A stretch of 64,000 nucleotides of DNA, from NCBI GenBank assembly GCA_023213395.1, contig CM041465.1, positions 46,755,741 to 46,819,740 on the forward strand, given 5' to 3'. The notes under the pieces are model-generated. The model saw only the letters and a program-made list of their open reading frames with translations. It did no database searches and was not told the origin of the DNA. Position 1 is the first letter of the stretch. Every line of letters begins with the position of its first letter. The position numbers and the translations under genes are program-made. The stretch comes from Cycas panzhihuaensis (Eukaryota; Cycadophyta). Positions 1 through 10,448 of the stretch are shown here, piece after piece.

Positions 1-3000
1 CACGAAAGGGTTTGTTGTCACAGAAAGGCGACGAGGATGAAGCGTGAGGGGAAGAGCAGGGAGGAAGAGGCTCCCTCGCAGACACCCTCAAGCCATTCGG
101 GACGTGGTTGAGACCATGCCGCACGGCGGCATCCATCAAGAGCCTCAAGCACGTCAACAGGAGGAGTCCCCACATACCCATAAGAGGTGATCGGGACCTC
201 GAACAAGGCATGTCCATCCAAGGTTCCTCATAAAATCGCCCACCACGTGGCAATCCTCGAGGAACGGATCCTCTACAGGCGTGGGTAGAAGGATGGGGAG
301 CACAAGAAAGGTGTTGATCAATCGGGTAGTAAGGAGTCGCCACCCTCTTGGGTGGACTCGAATGATGTAAGGAAGAGCTTGGGTTTCCATAACCAAGCGT
401 GGTAGGTCCAATCCAAGAGTACCCTTCCATAGTCGGACGGATCCGACGAGGCAAGAAGGCTATACTCGGGTCTTCTAACAAAGGGGGTAGACCGCGCAAA
501 CGACGAGAGAAACGGGCATGCAAGGTCGACCGACGATGTCAGGAAAAGAGAAGGAATGGTATAACACGCTGCGTTGGGGCCGCCCAACGTGGAGGTCAAG
601 ATGTATAGAAAGGATCATACAGAGTAGCGAAACCAACCGAAGAGAGCGAGACTAGCTCCCCATCGCGCATCCCAAGATGGTCGCCATGGACGCTACTACG
701 GGATAACCGCCCGACCGAGCAGCGGGGAGAGATGGTGACGAAACCAGAGGAAGTGGAACCTACAAGGCAAGCAACTACCACGCAGAGCGCCCAGTGCGCC
801 GGAGCGCGAGTTCGGGATCTGCAATGGAGTATGGCTACTCGGGTGACCCTTCACCACCTTGAGCGAAGGGCGAAGATACGTGGGACGAACCCGGGTTGAC
901 TGGGAGTAGGCCCTCCCACCCTTGGGTGGCCAAGGGAGAGAGAGAACCTAACAAGGATAGGCCAAGAACAATCCTATGCAAACTAACCTGCATACGAGCG
1001 ATGCGGGAAGCAAGAGGCCAAGGCTAAGGAAGAGGGAGGAAGGGTAAGGGAGAAGAAGACTCCTACAACCTTTCCTACGAATAGCAAAAGTACATGCAAC
1101 AAGGCAAACAAATTGCAACTAATACAAAAGGCAATTTTCCCTTTTAATCTTCGATGTTCTAATTACTAGGAAAGGAATAAAAGTAAAAAAGCAAGGTGCG
1201 AAGGGGGACAAAGCGTGCACCGGGCCAAGGCGTGAGAGATGGCGAGCCTTCCTGAGGAGCACCCAACCACCTGCAGTGCACTGGGATGTGAAATGTAGCG
1301 GCAAGCGAAGGGGCTTCCTTACCTTCCCAGAAAAATAAATGCGATAATCAAGGAAGGAAAGAAACGCTAACTAGCAAATGAGATAGCATAAAATACGACA
1401 CATGCAAGGGACGCCACGGTGGAAGGGGGCAACGGCAACGCGTTCTCCGGCGTCCGAGTACCAGAGCAACAACGGTCTCCCTCCCCGCCTAGGGAGACAC
1501 CTATATGCAACACAAAGATCTAGCAATATATGTCTAACAACATAAACGAGAGTCTAAATGTACATGCATCAATGTTAGTCCAATAAGGAAAATACCAAAG
1601 AAGAACGATCCAAATGAAAGGAAACAACAAGGTAAGCCTCGGAGTGGCCTACCGCGCAAATGGTGCCCAAACCTCTCCCCAAGAGCCACGGGGCAGCGAG
1701 GAGAAAGTCAAGACTCAAGGCTGGAAACGGCTGCAAGAAGGGGCAAGAAAGACCCAAAGACACCCACGGGGAACCAGGATGCTACGGGGAGCAAACCGTA
1801 ACCGGGAGCAAAGGCAAAGCCACGAATGGTAGTTGAGAACTACGAATGATTCCCAAACACGAGCAAGGTCCCAAATCAACCGCAACTCGTGATGTCACCG
1901 GGTTTGGGCAAATTTCACTGAGTCTCTAAACCCTTGTTTAGATGGCCAAGAGCAACATGAGGCGAGAGGGAAGCTTTGAGGGCTTGGAGCCACTTCGGAG
2001 CGTGGAAGGTGGTACTAATCCACCCAGCCTCCTCTCCCAAAGCCTATGCAACCCTCACGCCACGCCCGACAAAGAAACGCAGTAAGAGGCAAGAGAAAGT
2101 GGAAATAGCCCTCACAAAGGAAAGAGGATCAAACTTCAAGCAACAAACATGAACAAATGAGTCGGAGCAAGAATATTGCAAGGAACTTAACAAAAGTAAA
2201 GAGTACTGGGAGGAAGAGGCAAGGGGCTTGCCTCACCCAAAGGACAATGAAGGAGGGCCGGAAAATGCAGATCCGGAGCAGCAGGTGTTTGAGGCCCTGC
2301 TACGAAGTATGATGGAGAACACCTGCAAACGTAGGGCTCATGGACTGCCTGGATAGAGACCGGCTGGAAACCACTTCAAAGGAGCCCTCTCCAAGGCGCT
2401 TGAGGGGTTGAGAGAATGTCTCAACCGAGCCGAAGGAGAGCTGGGCGTCAGATGAAGAGTGCAGTCCTAGAAGCAGAAGCAGAAAGCAGAGCAGAGCAGA
2501 GCAAGAGAGAGTTTTCTTGAGAGTAACTTCCAAAAGTGAGTAAAAGGATCCAAAAAGTCCTTAGAGAATGAGCCAAAATGTGCTTAAGTACTAAAGGAAA
2601 ACCCTAAAGCGTGCGATTAGGGCACTACCGAAGGGAAAAAGGCGAACCACGTGGCGCTTCGCAATAAATGCGAAATTGCCACCATGATTTTAAAACAAAC
2701 AGAGAGACAGTATCACTGGAAATTTTAGCGATCTGAATATTTCGCAGATCGCGAAAATTCCAAATGCAGATCACAAGATCACGGGCAGACTGCCAAGATT
2801 ACGGCAGATGCACCAGAGACACAAATGGGGCCCGCCAACCGTCGAGGTCGGGGCAAACAGTAGAAAGGCTAAAGGACAACTAAAACACCCACCCGGAGCA
2901 AACAAGCCAAGAAACGGGCCCACGGGAGCAGAAATAGGCCCCCAAATGAGGTGGCAAGCTAACCAAGCGACGATGAGGCATCACACGGGTGGAGGTGGCG

Positions 3001-3335
3001 CAAACCCGTGGGTCCAGGAGAGAGGAGGGCGATGGGAAGTAATACGGTCACCAAGGTGCCACACTCGCTAAGAGTGTGCCCCTGCTATAGTCGTCATAGG
3101 CTAAACATGGGTGTGGACGACGACCAGGCCGCCCACAAAGTCATACGCATGCAAATATGTAAGGCATAATCAAGACATAAAAGTGATGATAATGCTAGAG
3201 ACATACCGCACTTACACCGAGTCGGTGATTAGATCCATTCTAAGCCGGGAAACAGAGGGTCTTCAAATAGAGGCCAGTGGAAGCATCCTAGATCTTGTAG
3301 GACCCATCATGACTGCTGGACACTATCTGTGACCC
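1..3335. other. GC-rich, CpG-containing block of unknown nature
   Basis: This stretch is visibly richer in G+C and CpG, and more purine-rich on the + strand, than the rest of the window; composition changes sharply near 3335. Only short open frames (60-93 codons) occur on either strand, and I recognise no protein domain, LTR end or primer-binding site in it. If Copia-1 (LTR at 4149-4593) is inserted in the 5' LTR of Copia-2, as the layout suggests, this block lies inside Copia-1 or is nested in it. A 9-bp direct repeat, GACCCATCA, occurs at 3301-3309 and 3331-3339 near the boundary. It could be part of a long noncoding LTR or leader, a captured segment, or a younger insertion that has not yet lost its CpGs. 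Confidence 0.5.
2721..2759. repeat. Inverted repeat, 15-bp arms, 9-base spacer
   Basis: The left arm (2721-2735, AATTTTAGCGATCTG) and right arm (2745-2759, CAGATCGCGAAAATT) are complementary at 14 of 15 positions, around the spacer AATATTTCG. It is one of the strongest local palindromes in the window and sits in the GC-rich block. No function can be assigned. Confidence 0.75.
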
Positions 3336-4136
3336 ATCAATATTTTGATGCAGTCACTCATCATTTTATTCAGAGATGCACTGCCCAATAACTTCCCATC
3401 CTTGGAAAATTTTATGCTCAACACTACCCTGGTGTGCCTAGTAATGTGTACTTGAATTTTATGGTTGTCATAGGCTTGCAACCTCTTAGGAAGTAGGTTA
3501 GGATCTAGTCAGCCAAGTTTGCTTCCAGGCACTCTACTGGTGGCCACTGCTGCAATGCCTTCTCCTTTCTTCTTTGGTTCTATTGTCCTTCTTTATGAAC
3601 ACAGAAGATGCAGTATCTCCTAAGGACTTATCTTGAATAGGTAGCTTGAGTTGTAAGAAGAGAAGATATTTGAATGGAAGAGTAAGGCTTTACCAGGCAT
3701 ACCTAATGACATACTTCTAAATCACTTATCCCATGGAGTTGGTGGACCAGTGGCATAAAATGATTGGATGATTTTACATCAATGTGCTTGTTGTATAATT
3801 TCACCATTAAAATAATTCTCTTGCAACCAATGGCCTGGGAAAGAGAATCCTTCTACAAAGGACTGGGGTTGAGAATTATTACCAGGAAGTTTCCTGGCAA
3901 CAAATATTACACTTGTCCTTCATTATTAAAAAGAAGAACAACCTATTATGGCATATCAGGTGCTACATGGGCATGCAGAATGGTTTGCAGGTCAGCTGGG
4001 TGGTGAGGTCAAAAGCGGACTCTGGCTCACCAAGCTAAATGCCTCGGAAGTTTTGCTTGCAATTCTGCCTTAAGAGCTGTGGCATGCTTTAATAAAAGAG
4101 ATTTTTTTTTTTTTTTTTTTATCCCCTCAATAATTT
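3336..4136 (+). other. Copia-1 leader with unidentified coding-like sequence
   Basis: This segment lies next to the Copia-1 primer-binding site, so it is the 5' leader of that minus-strand element. On the + strand, antisense to the element, it has base composition and open stretches unlike the AT-rich surroundings: an 80-codon frame at 3764-4006 and an overlapping frame at about 3948-4073 that reads GHAEWFAGQLGGEVKSGLWL before a stop. The frames are short and interrupted and I do not recognise the protein. A T-run of about 20 (4101-4121) follows an AATAAA motif. By analogy with Copia-5, which carries a host gene fragment in the same place and orientation, this may be another captured fragment, but that is inference. 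Confidence 0.35.
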
Positions 4137-4148
4137 GCTCTGATACCA
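4137..4148 (-). other. Primer-binding site of Copia-1
   Basis: GCTCTGATACCA on the + strand is the reverse complement of TGGTATCAGAGC, the plant copia site complementary to initiator tRNA-Met. It abuts the LTR beginning at 4149, which fixes the minus orientation and marks that LTR as the 5' LTR. Confidence 0.9.
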
Positions 4149-4593
4149 TGATAGAATAGGCACATGTACAAAGTCATAACATCACAGGAACAGAAAAGAT
4201 ATAAGAGAAAGAGACTATGCATATGTACACAGGGTTGACAGGTGGAAAACCCCTTCTAGGGAAGAAAAACCACCTCCTAAATCTAGAATTTTATTAAGAA
4301 GAAATGTTATACATCAACCATAAGTAAAACTACCTATGAAAGATAAACTAGCCTTGAAATCGGCTTTTGGACAGCCTCCTAGATTCCAAGAACCATCTCC
4401 TTGAATCTAGGAGAAGAATTAACACCAAGAAAGGTTCGTTGAAATGGGTGGTTGCACATTTCAGTGACCTTCCATATAATATTTGAATAAAACTCTAAGC
4501 ATTTAACTTTAGAATCACTTAAATAAGAAATTACACATGTGACTTAAATAATAACTTAAGAATAACATAAAAGTGATATTAATACTTCTAACA
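4149..4593 (-). repeat. 5' LTR of Copia-1 (same family as Copia-5)
   Basis: On the + strand it runs from TGATAGAATAGGCAC to CTTCTAACA (445 bp). It aligns along its length with the LTRs at 39476-39921 and 46700-47131, sharing for example GTTGACAGGTGGAAAACCCC and the block around the CTCCTAGATTC hairpin. The right end abuts the interrupted 5' LTR of Copia-2 at 4594, so this element appears to have inserted there. The matching 3' LTR is not in the window and should lie to the left. Confidence 0.88.
4376..4413. repeat. LTR hairpin, conserved in the Copia-1/Copia-5 family
   Basis: The arms at 4376-4390 and 4400-4413 form a 14-bp stem with one bulged base around the loop AACCATCTC. The corresponding segments in the two Copia-5 LTRs keep the inner CTCCTAGATTC / GAATTTAGGAG pairing with a G-T wobble. 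Inside an LTR such a stem would be present in the transcript; a role is not shown. Confidence 0.6.
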
Positions 4594-4697
4594 AAACATA
4601 TGTACTTTATATTTATTTAATGCGAAGCATAGGTATCTCACAATACCATTTGCGATTCTAATGTTTTCGCTCGGTGATTGGGTTGTTAAATCTGACA
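4594..4697 (+). repeat. Truncated 5' LTR of Copia-2
   Basis: These 104 bp (AAACATATGTACTTT to AATCTGACA) match the last 104 bp of the 3' LTR at 10345-10448. The first part of the LTR is missing because the Copia-1 LTR ends at 4593. The end is fixed by the PBS that follows. Confidence 0.9.
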
Positions 4698-4710
4698 TGG
4701 TATTAGAGTG
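4698..4710 (+). other. Primer-binding site of Copia-2
   Basis: TGGTATTAGAGTG follows the LTR directly. It matches the initiator tRNA-Met site TGGTATCAGAGC except for transition-type changes, consistent with an old copy. Confidence 0.85.
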
Positions 4711-5237
4711 AGGTTTGAAATGTTTCTTCATTGCAGCAATGTATTCCCAGATTGAAAGAGATGTGGCCTACGAGTCTTGAGAACCATCGATACTGTCTGT
4801 GCTTCTGTGCTTCAGCCATTCTAGGTATCTTACTATCTACGTTATTTTCTTTTTTTACTGTTTCTCGATTTTGTACATATCTTCCTTGAAGTTTTTGCTG
4901 CTATATTGATATTGAGTTATCTGTTTATCTTCTAAGCTGCTCAATAATAATTCATATATGCTCCACTCTTTGCATCCTGTCTGCGTTGATATGTTTGAAA
5001 TTAAGTAACTTAAAATCCACCTTTGACTGAGCCATATCAAACTTGAGGAAATATTGTAGATTTATACTACACTGTGTGTGAGACCTATAGCTGCCTTTTG
5101 TCGTTTCTCCTTATTGTTTCTCCATTTCTCTCCAGTCCAAAGGTGACATCTGAATAATGACCTAACTATTCTTTAGATCCCTGCATCAATAGATGATCTT
5201 CTACGCACTTTTTTTGATATGTCCTACCTTGCCATTA

Positions 5238-5430
5238 TCCTAAATCCGTCTGATTTACTAGGCTCATTTCTTTGTTTACACATTTGTACTCTAGTAATTT
5301 CTTGTATTTCTCAAACTCAAGCTCCCACTTCTCGTATGTCATGGGAGGTAAACTACTTGTGAATTTTTGATCTTCAACGCTCATACCCTCATCATGAAAA
5401 TTTTGATCTTCAATGCTCATACCCTCACCT
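5238..5430 (-). pseudogene. COX15-like fragment captured antisense in Copia-2 leader
   Basis: Read on the minus strand, this gives a segment containing FTSSLPPMTYEKWELEFEKY, then a lysine-rich stretch ending VNKEMSL. It resembles the conserved part of COX15 (heme A synthase of the mitochondrial inner membrane), where a GLSMTDWKFTG-like motif is followed by LPP, a Trp, EFEKYK, PEYKRVNKGMSL and then a WMEY-HR motif. The fragment stops at MSL, where the DNA continues as GTAAAT, a possible splice donor, so an intron may have been captured too. Upstream a 36-bp (12-residue) unit, EGMSIEDQNFHD then EGMSVEDQKFTS, is duplicated. It lies between the PBS and gag, antisense to the element. Only a small internal part of the protein is present and it cannot function. 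Assignment is from memory of the family and needs a search. Confidence 0.65.
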
Positions 5431-5862
5431 TGAGTTCTTCATGTCCACCGTGGAGCATATACACTATTTTGTTGCACGAATTTGTTGATTAAATACACTG
5501 TATTCATATTCATTGTTTGTGCATTTATCGTACGTATTTACACATGGAGTTTTGATGTGTGTTAATGCTATTTCGATACATTGCAAATTAACCTTGATAT
5601 AATTATCGTTGGTTTTGATAATTAACCTTAGCCGCTATTCTGCATTGATTAAGTATTGTTATAAAAGGATTTATTATCTTAGATAAGTTGTTTGTATCCT
5701 CAATTTCCATTTTGATTTTGAATTCATATCAACGTATTTGAATTGTCATAGTGCTTGAAATCCTTTTATATCTTGCAACCCTTCTATCTATTTTCTACAT
5801 ATCATCTTCTTGGTGTCACTTCTTTTTTACTTATCTGATTTGGGCTTAAGAAGTAAGAGTCA

Positions 5863-6834
5863 ATGGCAGCATATCAAATTAGTCAATCTCTACCAAAATT
5901 CAGTGGATTTGACTACCTTCTATGGTCTAGACAAATTCAAGTTGTCTTACAATCAAAGGGTTTATGGAATATTGTTTCTCGAGGTCTCACTCTACCTTAA
6001 CCAACTTCACCTAACACAAAATTAATGCATGATCAAGAGTTAGAAAAGGAAGAGCTTTTAAAAAGGGATAGTGATGCACTCACACTTATATATATGTCAG
6101 TAGATGAACAAATATTCCCACTAGTATATGGAGCCTCTTCCTCCCATGAAGCATGGAACATTTTAAGGACTGGTTATGAAGGGGCTATACCTCAAAAGAC
6201 TTCAGAATCTAAGATTAAAATACAAAAATTTGAGGATGATGCCTACAGATTCAATTAATGAATTCATCACTAAGATGCAAGGTCTTGTTAATCAAATGGT
6301 ATATTTGGGAGAACAAATTTCTGAATAAAGAATGGTCAAAAAAATACTGAGAAGTGTCAGTGAAATCAGTAAATTTAAAAATATTGTGACTATCATTGAA
6401 GTAACAAAGTATCTGACTACCTTAAAGGTTGATCAACTGCTATCTATATTACTCAATGTTGAAGAGAAAAATAAAAATAAGGCTATTTAATAAGAGTTAA
6501 ATCAAGATTTAGCCTCAACTTCTAGGGCTAAACCATCCTTTCCTCAAGAGTCAAATCGATTTCATGAAACAAGTATATAACAAAATTTCCAATTCTTAAG
6601 AGGAAGATCAAGAGGATCCAATCAAGGAAGAGGGTGGAATGCTTTAGGACCAAGTCAAGGAAGAGGATGGAATTTGATAGGAACAAGTCAAGGAAGAGGG
6701 TGGAACCCTACATGATCAAGTTGGAATCCTCCATCTCTAGGTAGAAATGCATCTCAAGGAAGAGGAAGAAGTTATGGACCTCAATGCTATAGATGTGGGA
6801 AATTTGGGCATTTGGCTAGAAATTGTTATTCAAT
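5863..6834 (+). pseudogene. Copia-2 gag (UBN2-type) with CCHC zinc knuckle
   Basis: Gag packages the element RNA into virus-like particles. The start at 5863 (MAAYQISQSLPKFSGFDYLL) matches the N-terminal pattern of plant copia Gag, with the L-P-F-G-Y-W signature. The reading frame is broken by a stop after about 45 codons and by further stops and small shifts up to about 6600. Near 6610-6720 a short unit encoding SQGRGWN recurs three times, an arginine/glycine-rich stretch likely to bind nucleic acid. The zinc knuckle at 6785-6826 (CYRCGKFGHLARNC) keeps the full CX2CX4HX4C pattern. Not functional as it stands. Confidence 0.88.
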
Positions 6835-8548
6835 AAACATAAGTATAGATACCCAAGAAATCTTTTCAAAAGGTGAGAGCCTATTTTATACTAGCTTAAT
6901 GGCAAATTCATTGACAAATGATGAATGGTTTATTGAATTTGGGTGCTCAACTAATATGACTTATAATTTTGAATCTTTTTCGGAAATTGACAAGGATCAG
7001 AAAGGGGAGGTGGTATTTGGAGATGACAATACCCAAGAAGTTTAAGGAAAAGGAATTATCTCCATTAAAATAGATGATGGAGAAGACAAGAATATTTATA
7101 ATGTTTTGTTCATTCCTGGATTAAAAAAAAACTTCTTGCCAGTCAACCAAATGATGGAGAAAAAATACAAGTTCATATTTGATAATAGTGAATGCAAGAT
7201 TTACGATAAGAAAAGAAATTTTTCTTTGGTTGCTAAAGGGAAAATAACTGAAGATAGATTGTTCAAATTAGTACTATGTCCTCAAAGTGTGACTTTGAAT
7301 GCATCAGTCAATAATGATAGTATTTTATGGCATCTTCATTATGGACACTTGAATTATGGTAATCTTATCAACTTGAGAAAGAAAGAAATAGTTATTGGTC
7401 TTTCATTTATTCAAGGTAACAATGATGTTTGTGAAGGATGTATTTTTGGAAAACAACATAGAAATAGCTTTCTTGAATCTAGTTTCAAATCTCGAGCCCT
7501 ATTGGAATTAGTTCATGTTGATTTATATGGGCCAATGAAGAATATGTCATATGGAAGAGCAATAATGATAGTATTTTATGGCATCTTCATTATGGACACT
7601 TGAATTATGGTAATCTTATCAACTTGAGAAAGAAAGAAATAGTTATTGGTCTTTCATTTATTCAAGGTAACAATGATGTCTGTGAAGGATGTATTTTTTG
7701 GAAAACAACATAGAAATAGCTTTCTTGAATCTAGTTTCAAATCTCAAGCCCCATTGGAATTAGTTCATGCTGATTTATGTGGGCCAATGAAGAATATGTC
7801 ACATGGAAGAGCAAGATATTTCATGATTTTGGTTGATGATTTCACAAGAAAGATTTGGGTTTACTTCCTTAAAGAAAAATTAGAAACCTTTTTAAAATTT
7901 GTTGAGTTTAGAGCTATGTCTGAAAGACAAAGTGGATTTAAAATAAAAAATCTTCATTCAGATAATGGGGGAGAATTTATATCTAATGACTTTAAAGACT
8001 TTTGTAGCAAAGTTGGAATTAGGAGACAACTTACAACTCTTTATACCCCCCAACAGAATGGCATAACTGAGAGGAAAATAAGGATAATTATAGAAATGAC
8101 AAGATGCATGCTGAAGGGAAAAATGCTAGATGACTTACTTTGGGCCGAAGCTATAAATACTATTGTATACTTACTAAATAGAAGTACAACCAAAGCATTG
8201 AAGGACATGACCCCTAAAGAAGCATGGACCAGTAGGAAGCCTGATGTGAGCAATTTAAGAGTATTCAGTTGTGTTACTTATGCCCACATTCCTGATAAGA
8301 AAAGAACAAAATTAGAAAGTAAAAGTATCAAGTGCATATTTGTTGGGTATTCAGGTGAGCAAAAGGCCTACAAACTTTATGATCCAATTATAAGGGCCTT
8401 CTTTGTAAGTCGAGATATTATTTTTGATGAACATGGTGAATATAAGTTTGAAGATAACAAAGGTAAGGAAGTTTTGATTGAAATTAGGACTTTAGAAAGG
8501 AAAACAAATACAAATACAAATACGACTGAGGATACAAGTTCAAATTAA
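6835..8548 (+). pseudogene. Copia-2 protease and integrase
   Basis: The frame of the zinc knuckle continues. The protease region (about 6919-7110) has EFGCSTNMTY where copia proteases have DSGAS-HMT, so the catalytic Asp is lost. One TAA at 7043-7045 interrupts it. The integrase follows: an HHCC zinc-binding domain (WHLHYGHLNYG ... CEGCIFGKQHR) and a core with VHADLCGPMK, HSDNGGEF and TPQQNGITER, so the D,D,E residues are all present. The C-terminal part with the FVGYS motif ends at TAA 8546-8548. The domain contains an internal 251-bp tandem duplication, annotated separately. Integrase would insert the cDNA into the chromosome. Confidence 0.92.
7310..7811 (+). repeat. 251-bp tandem duplication inside integrase
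   Basis: 7310-7560 is repeated at 7561-7811, beginning AATAATGATAGTATTTTATG in both. The copies differ at a handful of positions. The unit length is not a multiple of three, but the second copy has one extra T in a T-run (about 7692-7699), bringing the total inserted length to 252 bp and returning the downstream sequence to the original frame. It duplicates the zinc-binding domain and the first part of the catalytic core. Confidence 0.9.
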
Positions 8549-10240
8549 GAATAAAGACAAGATCCCAAATGGGTTTCAAGAAGTTATGATCTAAAAAATA
8601 TTCTAGATAATGACTTTAATAAAATATTCACAAGATCACAAGCTAAGGTAAACTATGCCTTAATGTCTCAAGTGATGTAGAAATATGAACCTCAAACTTT
8701 TGAGGAAGCTATAAAAAGTAATGAATGAACTCAAGCAATGGAAGCATAACTCAATGCCATAAATCGAAATAAAACATGGGATTTGGTTGATTTACCATCA
8801 GATAAGAATGTCATTGGAACCAAATAGATATATAAAACTAAATATAAAGTTGATGGTACAATTGACAAATATAAGGCAAGACTGGTTGCAAAGGGATATG
8901 CTCAACAAGAAGGTATAGATTATGAAGAAACCTTTGCTCCAGTTACTAAGATGACTATAATTAGGTGTATCTTATCTCTTACTACTAATCTTGGTTGGTA
9001 GGTTTATTAGATGGATGTAAAATCAACTTTTCTTAATGGTTATGTTGATGAAGAAATTTATGTCTCTCAACCTCAAGGTTTTGAAGTTAAGGGACATGAA
9101 CACTTACTGTGTAAACTCAAAAAGGCACTATATAGACTAAAACAAACACCAAGAGCTTGGTATGCAAGAATTGAAAAATATCTTTAGGATAAAGGATTTC
9201 AAAGAAGTAATTCAGATTCAAACCTGTACATAAAAACTTGTAAGGATTCTATGTTGATCTTTGTAGTGTATGTTGATGACTTAATCTACACTAGTAACAA
9301 TGATGAGGTACTTCAAGAATTCAAAAATGATATGAATTCTGAATTTGAGATGATAGACCTAGGTCAATTGCATTATTTCCTTGGAATTGAAGTATGGCAA
9401 GATAACAATGGAATTTACATGTCTCAAAGCAAATATATTATAGATATCTTGAGGAAGTTCAACATGAGAAATTGTAATCCTTGTGCTACTCCTCTTGAAG
9501 TTGGATTAAAACTTAGTAAGAATGAAGAATCCACAGCAGTTGATCCCACCCTGTATCATCAGTTGATTGGAAACCTCATCTACCTAACTAATACCAGGCC
9601 AAATATAACATATGCAATTAATTTAACTTCGAGATTCATGGAAAATCCTAATCAAGAACATTGGAATGCTGCTAAAAGAATCCTTAGGTACATCAAAGGA
9701 ACAATTGATCATGGACTCTTTTATAACTCTTCAAGCAAATACAACTTGGTTGGCTATTCTGACGCATATTGGGCTAATGATATAGAAGATAGGAAATCTA
9801 TCATAGGTTATGTCTTCAACATTGGTTCAACAGTAATATCTTGGAATACAAAGAAACAACCCACTGTGTCATTATCCACAGCAAAAGTAGAATACAAGGC
9901 ACCTGAAGCAACAAGTCGAGAAGCTGTTTAGATTAGAAGACTGCTTGAAGATCTACATCAAAGGTAAAGTGATCCTATGATAATTTATTGTGACAATCAA
10001 AGTACAATACAAATGTCAAAAAATCCAGTCTTACATGCAAGAACGAAGCATATCGAAATTAAACACCACTACATTCGAGAGCTGGTTTAAGATGGACAGA
10101 TTGAACTTATACATTGCAAAACATAAGATCAAATTGTTGATATATTTATAAAGGCTCTAACAAGGATCAAACATTACAAGCTTAAGGAAGGTTTGGTAAT
10201 TTTTTCAAATGTGCATTATGGGGGAGTATTAGAAAAATAA
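8549..10240 (+). pseudogene. Copia-2 reverse transcriptase and RNase H
   Basis: The same frame continues to the PPT with about a dozen nonsense codons and no net shift. RT signatures seen: [40 protein letters not shown], and an intact YVDD catalytic box at 9269-9280 followed by DLGQLHYFLGIEV. RNase H follows with GYSDAYWANDIEDRKS and the closing KHYKL-type segment. In the STA-EYKA motif a Lys replaces the usual Glu, which would damage RNase H. Most stops are TAG or TAA at positions expected to be Trp or Gln. The frame reads into the LTR and stops at 10238-10240. Confidence 0.92.
10216..10226 (+). other. Polypurine tract of Copia-2
   Basis: The purine run ending GGGGGAG lies immediately before the 3' LTR, where second-strand synthesis would be primed. 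Confidence 0.75.
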
Positions 10241-10448
10241 CTTGTAATACACATTTGTAGTAGTCAGCTTACAAGGTTCGTATCTTTGTAATATTATACC
10301 ATTAGCGGTCGACTTACTTTATACTCATAAATTTATGAGTATTTAAACATATGTACTTTATATTTATTTAATATGAAGTATAGGTATCTCACGATACCAT
10401 TTGTGATTCTGGTGTTTTCGCTTGGTGATTGGGTTGTTAAACCTAACA
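10227..10448 (+). repeat. 3' LTR of Copia-2
   Basis: The 222-bp LTR starts TATTAGAAAAATAAC directly after the PPT and ends CCTAACA; the expected TG start has become TA. A 22-bp perfect palindrome, ATACTCATAAATTTATGAGTAT, occupies 10321-10342. The last 104 bp match the truncated 5' LTR. Confidence 0.88.

Larger units (their letters stand above)
4594..10448 (+). mobile_element. Copia-2: near-complete Ty1/copia retrotransposon, decayed
   Basis: Order on the + strand: truncated 5' LTR, PBS, 1.15-kb leader with a COX15-like fragment, gag with zinc knuckle, protease, integrase, reverse transcriptase, RNase H, PPT and complete 222-bp 3' LTR. Domain order PR-INT-RT-RH is diagnostic of Ty1/copia. From the zinc knuckle to RNase H the homology stays in a single frame, apart from a local duplication in integrase, and is broken mainly by nonsense codons. 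The element can no longer be autonomous. Its right end meets LINE endonuclease sequence directly at 10449, which suggests it inserted into the LINE; the left LINE part would be outside the window. Confidence 0.93.

Noticed and set aside
154-599. Minus-strand frames of 85 and 93 codons in the GC-rich block
   Set aside because: Long frames are expected by chance at this composition; they overlap in different frames and contain no recognisable motif.
4101-4121. T-run as the poly(A) tail of a retrocopy on the minus strand
   Set aside because: An A-run on the minus strand would end a minus-strand cDNA, but the sequence beyond it is the PBS of Copia-1 and no coding homology on the minus strand precedes it.
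8041-8253. 70-codon minus-strand frame within Copia-2 integrase
   Set aside because: Antisense shadow of the integrase frame.
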